Assembly (NCBI RefSeq): GCF_014196305.1
Contig: NZ_JACIDJ010000001.1
Location: forward strand, 337,683-401,682
Length of the DNA stretch: 64,000 nt
Direction of reading: 5' to 3'
From: Roseococcus suduntuyensis
GTDB lineage: Bacteria > Pseudomonadota > Alphaproteobacteria > Acetobacterales > Acetobacteraceae
The position numbers were made by a program, and so were the translations under genes. Numbering within the stretch: position 1 is the first letter of the stretch; every line of letters begins with the position of its first letter. The notes beneath the pieces are model-generated. The model made no database searches and had not been told where the DNA came from. It was given only the letters and a program-made list of their open reading frames with translations. Of the stretch, positions 59,178 through 64,000 are shown one piece after another.

Positions 59178-60584
59178 ATGGCCCAGGACGGGCCCCTCAG
59201 CGCCGGCGGCGTGGCCCTGCTGCCCGACGCGGCCACGGCCTTCCACATCCGTGCCGACAGCGCCCGCGCCGCGCGCCACACGCTGGACCTGCAATACTAC
59301 ATGTGGCGCGGCGACGTGACGGGACAGCTTCTCGCCGCCGAGATCCTCGCCGCGGCCGATCGCGGCGTGGTGGTGCGGCTGCTGCTGGACGATGTCTATG
59401 CCCTGGGGCGGGAACGCGTGCTGGGCGCGCTGGACGCGCACCCGAACATCGCCGTGCGGCTGTTCAACGCCACGCGCTGGCGCCGCTTCGGACGCCTCGG
59501 GCTGCTGCTGGAAATGGCCTTCGGCGGCTGGCACCTGAACCGCCGCATGCACAACAAGAACTGGATCATGGACGGGCGGCTCGCCATCGTCGGCGGCCGC
59601 AACATCGGCGACGAATACTTCGACCAGGTGGAGGAAGGCGGCGTGGCCTTCCGTGACCTCGACATCGCCATCATGGGCGAAGCCGCGTCCCAGGCGACGG
59701 CCGTGTTCAACCGCTACTGGAACAGCAACCTCTCCCGCCCCGCCGCCAAGGTCACCACCACCGCCGCCCTGCCCGGCAGTCTGCCTGCCCTGCGGCGCGA
59801 ACTCGCGCTGGCCCGCGCGCGGCATGAGGCCGCCGCCCCGCTGGCGTCACCCGCCCGCCCGGTGCCGCGCTGGCTGGACCTGACGGAGGTGGAGGCGCGC
59901 TGCATCCAGGTCGTCGCCGACCCGCCCGACAAGGCGCGGCGCGGGCTGCGCGCGCGCAAGCGGGCGCGCGCCGCCGGGGGCATCGCGGCCGAGATCGCGG
60001 ATGCGCTGCGCGTGGCGCGGCATGAGGCGCTGCTCATCTCGCCCTATTTCGTGCCAGGCCGCGCGGGTCTCGCCCTGCTGCGCGACCTGCGCGCGCGCGG
60101 CGTGCGCGTCTCGGTGGTGACCAATTCCCTGGCGGCGACCGATGTGGTGGCCGTGCATGGCGGCTACGCCAAGTATCGCCGCGCGCTGCTGGACGCCGGG
60201 GTGACGCTGTTCGAGCTGAAACCCACCCCCACCGAGGAACGCGCCTCGCTGCTCGGCTCACGCGGGGCCTCGCTGCACACCAAGGCCTTCGTGGTGGATG
60301 GGGTGCTGGCCTTCGTCGGCTCCTTCAACCTCGACCCGCGCTCGGCCGCGCTCAACACCGAGATGGGCGCCTTCGTGCGCCACCGTGGCGTGGCCAGCGA
60401 GGTGGCGGCGGAACATGCGCGCCTCGCGCAGTCGAGCCGAAGCTGGCAGGTGGTGTGGGAGGGTGGCCGGCTGGGCTGGCGCGAGAATGACGGAAGGCTG
60501 TGGCGGCGCGAGCCCATGGCGGGGTTCTGGCGCCGCGCCACCGCCGCCGTGGTGCGTCGCCTGCCGGTGGAGGAGCAGCTGTAG
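59178..60584 (+). CDS. clsB: Phospholipase D-superfamily cardiolipin synthase-like protein
   Basis: This 468-aa protein has two HKD motifs: HNKNWIMD (His125, Lys127, Asp132) followed by GRLAIVGGRN, and HTKAFVVD (His367, Lys369, Asp374) followed by GVLAFVGSFN. There is no N-terminal membrane anchor, as in ClsB, and a basic insertion (RRGLRARKRARAAGG, about 255-270) lies between the two halves. It probably condenses phosphatidylglycerol, perhaps with other alcohols, to cardiolipin-type lipids. Paired with the YbhP-like gene upstream; a ybhN homologue does not follow. Confidence 0.88.
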   Translation: MAQDGPLSAGGVALLPDAATAFHIRADSARAARHTLDLQYYMWRGDVTGQLLAAEILAAADRGVVVRLLLDDVYALGRERVLGALDAHPNIAVRLFNATRWRRFGRLGLLLEMAFGGWHLNRRMHNKNWIMDGRLAIVGGRNIGDEYFDQVEEGGVAFRDLDIAIMGEAASQATAVFNRYWNSNLSRPAAKVTTTAALPGSLPALRRELALARARHEAAAPLASPARPVPRWLDLTEVEARCIQVVADPPDKARRGLRARKRARAAGGIAAEIADALRVARHEALLISPYFVPGRAGLALLRDLRARGVRVSVVTNSLAATDVVAVHGGYAKYRRALLDAGVTLFELKPTPTEERASLLGSRGASLHTKAFVVDGVLAFVGSFNLDPRSAALNTEMGAFVRHRGVASEVAAEHARLAQSSRSWQVVWEGGRLGWRENDGRLWRREPMAGFWRRATAAVVRRLPVEEQL

Positions 60585-60591
60585 GGTCCCG

Positions 60592-63132
60592 TCAAAGTCC
60601 CAGCAGCTTCAGCAGCGCCGCGCGGTCGGGTGGCTTGGTCATGTAGGCGGACATGCCCGCCTCCTCGCATTGGCGCGCATATTCCGGGCCCACCGCGGCC
60701 GTCAGCCCGATGATGGTCACCGCGGCATTGGGCCCGTCCCCGGCACGGATGGCGCGGGTGGCGGCCAGCCCGTCCATCTCGGGCATCTGCATGTCCATGA
60801 TGATGGCGTCAAAGCGGCTCAGCGCGGCCTGGCGCACGGCGGCATGGCCATCCGCCGCCACCTCCACGCTGACGCCCGCCGCTTCCAGGACGCGGCTCAT
60901 CACGAACTGGTTCACCGGGTTGTCCTCGGCCAGCAGCACGCGCAGCGCCCGCCTGGGGGGCGCGGCCGCGGTGGGGGCGAGGGGTGCCGGGGCCTCCGGC
61001 CGGAAGGCCTGGGCCAGCGCTTCGCGCAGCCGCGCGGGCAAGGCGGGCTTCAGCAGGACGGATTGGAACAGGCCCGGGGGCGAGGGCGGGGCCGCGGGCT
61101 CCGCCTGGCCGAAGCGGATCAGGGGCGTGTTCTCGCCCAGTGCCGCGCGCAGGCGCTGGGCCGGCGTCACCTCCCCCGGGCCGGCGCCCAGGATCACGAG
61201 GTCGAAACCCTTGTCGCCCGGTGCCAGCCCCTGCTCCACCGTCGTCGCCGTCACCGCCACAAGCCCCAGCGTCTCCAGTTGCTGCGCCAGCACCTGGCGC
61301 TGCAGCGCCGACGTCTCGATCACCAGCGCGCGTTTGCCGGCCCATGGGCAGGGGGGCGCCTCGCCCGGCAGCACGGGCAGGTCCAACAGCAGGCGGAACA
61401 CGCTGCCCCCGCCGGGGCGCGGCTCCGCCTCGATGGTGCCGCCCAGCAGCTCCGCCAGCCGCAGCGAGATGGCCAGCCCAAGCCCTGTGCCGCCATAGCG
61501 CCGGCGGATGGAGGCATCGGCCTGGCTGAAGCGGTCGAACAGGGCCGGGATGCGCGCGGGGTCTATGCCGATGCCCGTGTCGCTGACGGTGCACACAAGC
61601 CGGCAGCGCCCCTCCGGCAGCGGCGTGGCGGCAATGGCGAGGCGGATCCAGCCCGTCTCGGTGAACTTCACCGCATTGCCCACCAGGTTGAACAGGATCT
61701 GCCGGAAGCGCGCCGGGTCCCCCTGCACGCGGTCGGGCAGGCCGGGGGCGGGCAGGCAGACCAGTTCCACCCCCTTGGCGGCGGCGGGGGCGGCGAAGAG
61801 TTCCACGATGACGCCCAGCTGCTCCTCCAGCCGGAAGGGCACGGATTCCGGCGTGGCAGCCCCGGCCTCCAGCTTCGAGAAGTCCAGGATGTCGTTCAGC
61901 AGCGTGAGCAGATGCGCGGCGGAGCCGTTGATCGTCTCGGCATAGCGGCGCTGCATGGGCGAGAGCGGCGTCTCCATCAGCAATTCCGACAGGCCGATGA
62001 CGCCGGAGACGGGCGTGCGGATCTCATGGCTCATGGAGGCCAGGAATTCCTGCTTGGCCTCGCTCGCCGCCCGCGCCGCGCGTTCGCTTTCCGCGAGGCG
62101 CCTGCCCTGGCGCCACAGCACCAGCACCGCCGTCAGCGCCAGCAGCGTGACGGCGGCGATGGCGCCCAGGAAGACCATGTCCTGCTCACGCACGCCGGCT
62201 AGCGCCACCTCGCGCCGCTGCGCCACCTCCACCACCAGGGGAAGCTGGGGCATCACCGCGAAGCCGGCCGAAACCGCGTCGCCGAAGCCGTCGGGGCCGG
62301 TGTGGGTGCCCACCTCCCGCCGCGGCAGGAAGCGGGCGAAGGGCCAGGCGGCGGGATGGGCCTCGCCGATGCCGGAAAGCAACGCGTCGCCTCCGCGCGG
62401 GCGCCCGGCGTCGCCACTGTCCGGGGGCCCTGCGTCGCCAGCCTCCGGGCGCCTTGCGTCGCCAGCGTCCGGGCGCCTTGCGTCGCCACGCACCACCATC
62501 ACGCCCTCGAAAGTATAGAAGCGAATGAGGACATCCAGCGCCCGGGCCTCGCGCAGGGCCAGCGCGGTCATGTGTTCGGCGTTGAGCAGCGCCACCACGG
62601 CCCCGGCGAAGCGCCCCTCGGCGTCGCGTAGCGGCTGGGCCACGGGCAGGGTCCAGCGCGCCGGCCAGGGTGGCGCCGTGCCGTCCAGCAGCCGCCCTGG
62701 CTCCGGCGAAGCCAGGAAGAGGGTATTGCCCGGCCGCGCCCGCAAGGCCTGGAACCACGCGCGACCGCCCAGCTCCCGCCCCGCGAGGCCCGCCACATTG
62801 GCCTCGGTGACGCGGCCCGTGGCGTCGGTCACCAGCAGGGCGCGCAGCTGCGGCATGTCGCGCGCCAGCTCGCCCATGGCGGGGGTGAGCCGTGGCGACT
62901 GTCCATCCCCGTGGCGCGCCAGGATGTCGGCCAGCAGGATTTCGACGACTTCGACCATCCGCGCCATCTGGTCGGCAAGGCTGAGGGCCAGTGCCTGGGT
63001 GAGTTGCTCGGCCTGCTGGGTGGCGCGCTGGGTGCCACGATGGCTTTGCAGCAGGAAGACCAGCAGCAGCGCCGCCGCCAAGGCCAGCCCCAGCCCCAGC
63101 AGCACCGCGAAGGGCCGGGCGCGCGGTGGCAT
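60592..63132 (-). CDS. Membrane hybrid histidine kinase with degenerate and active receivers
   Basis: This 846-aa sensor has a membrane helix at residues about 7-28 and a periplasmic Cache-like sensor domain (about 40-310; [38 protein letters not shown]). A second helix follows (about 320-345), then HisKA with His369 in [12 protein letters not shown] and HATPase ([31 protein letters not shown]). A pseudo-receiver (about 575-690) has LVILGAGPG where the phospho-aspartate should be. A true receiver follows with Asp780 in [13 protein letters not shown]. The sensor carries an 8-residue tandem repeat. Its start overlaps the stop of the binding-protein gene (TGATG), so that protein likely presents ligand to it. 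Confidence 0.92.
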   Translation of the reverse strand: MPPRARPFAVLLGLGLALAAALLLVFLLQSHRGTQRATQQAEQLTQALALSLADQMARMVEVVEILLADILARHGDGQSPRLTPAMGELARDMPQLRALLVTDATGRVTEANVAGLAGRELGGRAWFQALRARPGNTLFLASPEPGRLLDGTAPPWPARWTLPVAQPLRDAEGRFAGAVVALLNAEHMTALALREARALDVLIRFYTFEGVMVVRGDARRPDAGDARRPEAGDAGPPDSGDAGRPRGGDALLSGIGEAHPAAWPFARFLPRREVGTHTGPDGFGDAVSAGFAVMPQLPLVVEVAQRREVALAGVREQDMVFLGAIAAVTLLALTAVLVLWRQGRRLAESERAARAASEAKQEFLASMSHEIRTPVSGVIGLSELLMETPLSPMQRRYAETINGSAAHLLTLLNDILDFSKLEAGAATPESVPFRLEEQLGVIVELFAAPAAAKGVELVCLPAPGLPDRVQGDPARFRQILFNLVGNAVKFTETGWIRLAIAATPLPEGRCRLVCTVSDTGIGIDPARIPALFDRFSQADASIRRRYGGTGLGLAISLRLAELLGGTIEAEPRPGGGSVFRLLLDLPVLPGEAPPCPWAGKRALVIETSALQRQVLAQQLETLGLVAVTATTVEQGLAPGDKGFDLVILGAGPGEVTPAQRLRAALGENTPLIRFGQAEPAAPPSPPGLFQSVLLKPALPARLREALAQAFRPEAPAPLAPTAAAPPRRALRVLLAEDNPVNQFVMSRVLEAAGVSVEVAADGHAAVRQAALSRFDAIIMDMQMPEMDGLAATRAIRAGDGPNAAVTIIGLTAAVGPEYARQCEEAGMSAYMTKPPDRAALLKLLGL
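62383..62487 (-). repeat. In-frame 24-bp tandem repeat in the kinase sensor domain
   Basis: Four 24-base units plus a 9-base remnant code for [32 protein letters not shown] and GDA. Unit boundaries are 62487, 62463, 62439, 62415 and 62391 reading leftward. The first two units differ at one base, so recent duplication is likely. The repeat probably forms a flexible loop in the periplasmic domain. Confidence 0.9.
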
Positions 63133-63944
63133 CAGGGGCGGATCAGGATCGGCGTCAGGTCGTGCCGCGCGGCGGCGGCGTCCAATGTGCCATCGGCGCG
63201 GATGGCGGCGAGGAAGGCGTTCACCTCCGCCCGCCACGCGACCTGGCCTTGGGGCAGGGCCCAGCCATAGCGCGTCTCGCCGAACCGGCCGGGCGGGTCG
63301 ATCACCTTCGCCCAGGCATGGGCGGCGAGGATGCGGCGCGTGTAGGGGAAGTCGCTCATGAAGACGTCGGCGCGGCCGGACTGCACCTCGGCCTCGCGCG
63401 TGCGCGGCGGCGGGACCACCAGCAGCGTGGCGTGGCGCAGCGTCTCGCGCATCACAGGCTCCATCACCGTGCCGGCGGCGACGGCGACCACATGGCCGGG
63501 ACGGTCGATGTCGGCCCAGGCGCGGATGGCCGGATGGGTGCTGGTGGTGACGGCGTAGATGGGGCTGGCGAGGTAGGGCGCGCTGAAATCCACCCGCCGC
63601 GCCCGGGCTTCGGTGATGCCCACCGCCATCATGGCGATGTCGCATTGCCCGCCCTCGATCCGGTCCATGAAGGCCGCGAAGCTGGTCTCCACGAAACGCG
63701 CCTGCACGCCGAGCCGCGCGGCCAGCGCGCGGGCCATGTCGATGTCGAGCCCCTCCAGCGCCCCGGTGCGCGGATTGCGCCAGGAGATGGCGAAATACTC
63801 CGGCCAGATGCAGACATCGAGCGCGCCGCGCGCGCGGATTTCCGCGAGACGGTCGGCAGGCTGGGCCGCGGTGGGAAGGGCGGCGACGAGGACGAGCAGC
63901 AGCCAAGCCAGCGCGGCGCGGCCAATGGAGAGGATCTGGGCCAT
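63132..63944 (-). CDS. Periplasmic solute-binding protein (amino-acid type, SBP_bac_3)
   Basis: This 270-aa protein has a signal peptide ([20 protein letters not shown]) and a family-3 binding fold: [60 protein letters not shown] and [17 protein letters not shown]. Relatives bind amino acids, but some are parts of sensory systems or methanol-type dehydrogenase clusters. No ABC permease is near. The one-base overlap with the hybrid kinase gene downstream argues for a sensing role. GGAG lies about 11 bases before the ATG. The right window edge cuts its upstream region. Confidence 0.86.
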   Translation of the reverse strand: MAQILSIGRAALAWLLLVLVAALPTAAQPADRLAEIRARGALDVCIWPEYFAISWRNPRTGALEGLDIDMARALAARLGVQARFVETSFAAFMDRIEGGQCDIAMMAVGITEARARRVDFSAPYLASPIYAVTTSTHPAIRAWADIDRPGHVVAVAAGTVMEPVMRETLRHATLLVVPPPRTREAEVQSGRADVFMSDFPYTRRILAAHAWAKVIDPPGRFGETRYGWALPQGQVAWRAEVNAFLAAIRADGTLDAAAARHDLTPILIRP

Positions 63945-64000
63945 CGCGTCGCAATCTCCAGCATCCAGGTTACAGAAAACTTATCCGATCGGTGGCGACT

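Overview
The window is very GC-rich DNA (by eye close to 70% G+C, not computed) with dense, often overlapping genes and no rRNA, tRNA, CRISPR array, phage or insertion sequence that I could recognise. The gene mix points to an alphaproteobacterium, most likely Rhodospirillales/Acetobacteraceae such as Roseomonas and relatives: an imp-type T6SS without a visible TssJ, orphan TctC binding proteins, DUF3126, and a BigR/SqrR-Blh sulfide switch. The taxonomic call is inference.

Region 1 (1-25.3 kb) is a type VI secretion locus. A leftward operon holds tssA, tssB, tssC, a second TssC-like gene (impD) and a truncated impE that runs off the left edge. Divergently, tssH (ClpV) and hcp read right, separated by a structured leader. 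A second leftward operon reads vgrG, a 200-aa unknown, PAAR, fha, tssK, tssL (with OmpA domain), tssM, tagF and pppA. It ends at a strong hairpin facing hcp. Upstream of vgrG, on the same strand, lie an exported vWA-like DUF1194 protein, a glycine-zipper/SH3 lipoprotein and a large exported WD40-caspase protein. TssE, TssF, TssG and PpkA are not in the window.

Region 2 (25.4-39.8 kb) is mixed metabolism. It holds malonyl-CoA decarboxylase with the NAD(P)HX repair enzyme, a SorA/SorB-like sulfite dehydrogenase, an orphan ParA ATPase, CopD-like, GNAT and MDR genes, a SOUL lipoprotein, a TctC protein, a cysK-cysE pair and a hybrid histidine kinase.

Region 3 (39.8-42.5 kb) is a sulfide/persulfide detoxification locus: blh-type persulfide dioxygenase divergent from a two-cysteine ArsR repressor, a membrane rhodanese and a TauE/SafE exporter. 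Their shared promoter is almost perfectly two-sided. With SorAB 11 kb away, a sulfide to persulfide to sulfite to sulfate route can be drawn.

Region 4 (42.6-51.7 kb) carries a class V aminotransferase divergent from a largely uncharacterised peptide-ligase type cluster. The cluster is transglutaminase-DUF2126 amidoligase, a fused circularly permuted ATP-grasp/alpha-E protein and a second transglutaminase, with a TctC gene interposed.

Region 5 (51.7-58 kb) reads left: a RutA-type flavin monooxygenase, a complete polyamine-type ABC importer and an N-carbamoylsarcosine amidase-like isochorismatase hydrolase. Together they suggest uptake and ring opening of a pyrimidine-like or cyclic-ureide compound. 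Region 6 (58-64 kb) has an ybhP-clsB-like pair and a periplasmic binding protein translationally coupled to a hybrid kinase.

A family of palindromic, REP-like elements of about 44-59 bp occurs at four sites (25.4, 42.5, 49.7 and 56.8 kb). The elements abut or overlap stop codons. In one place they appear to supply the Shine-Dalgarno of the next gene.
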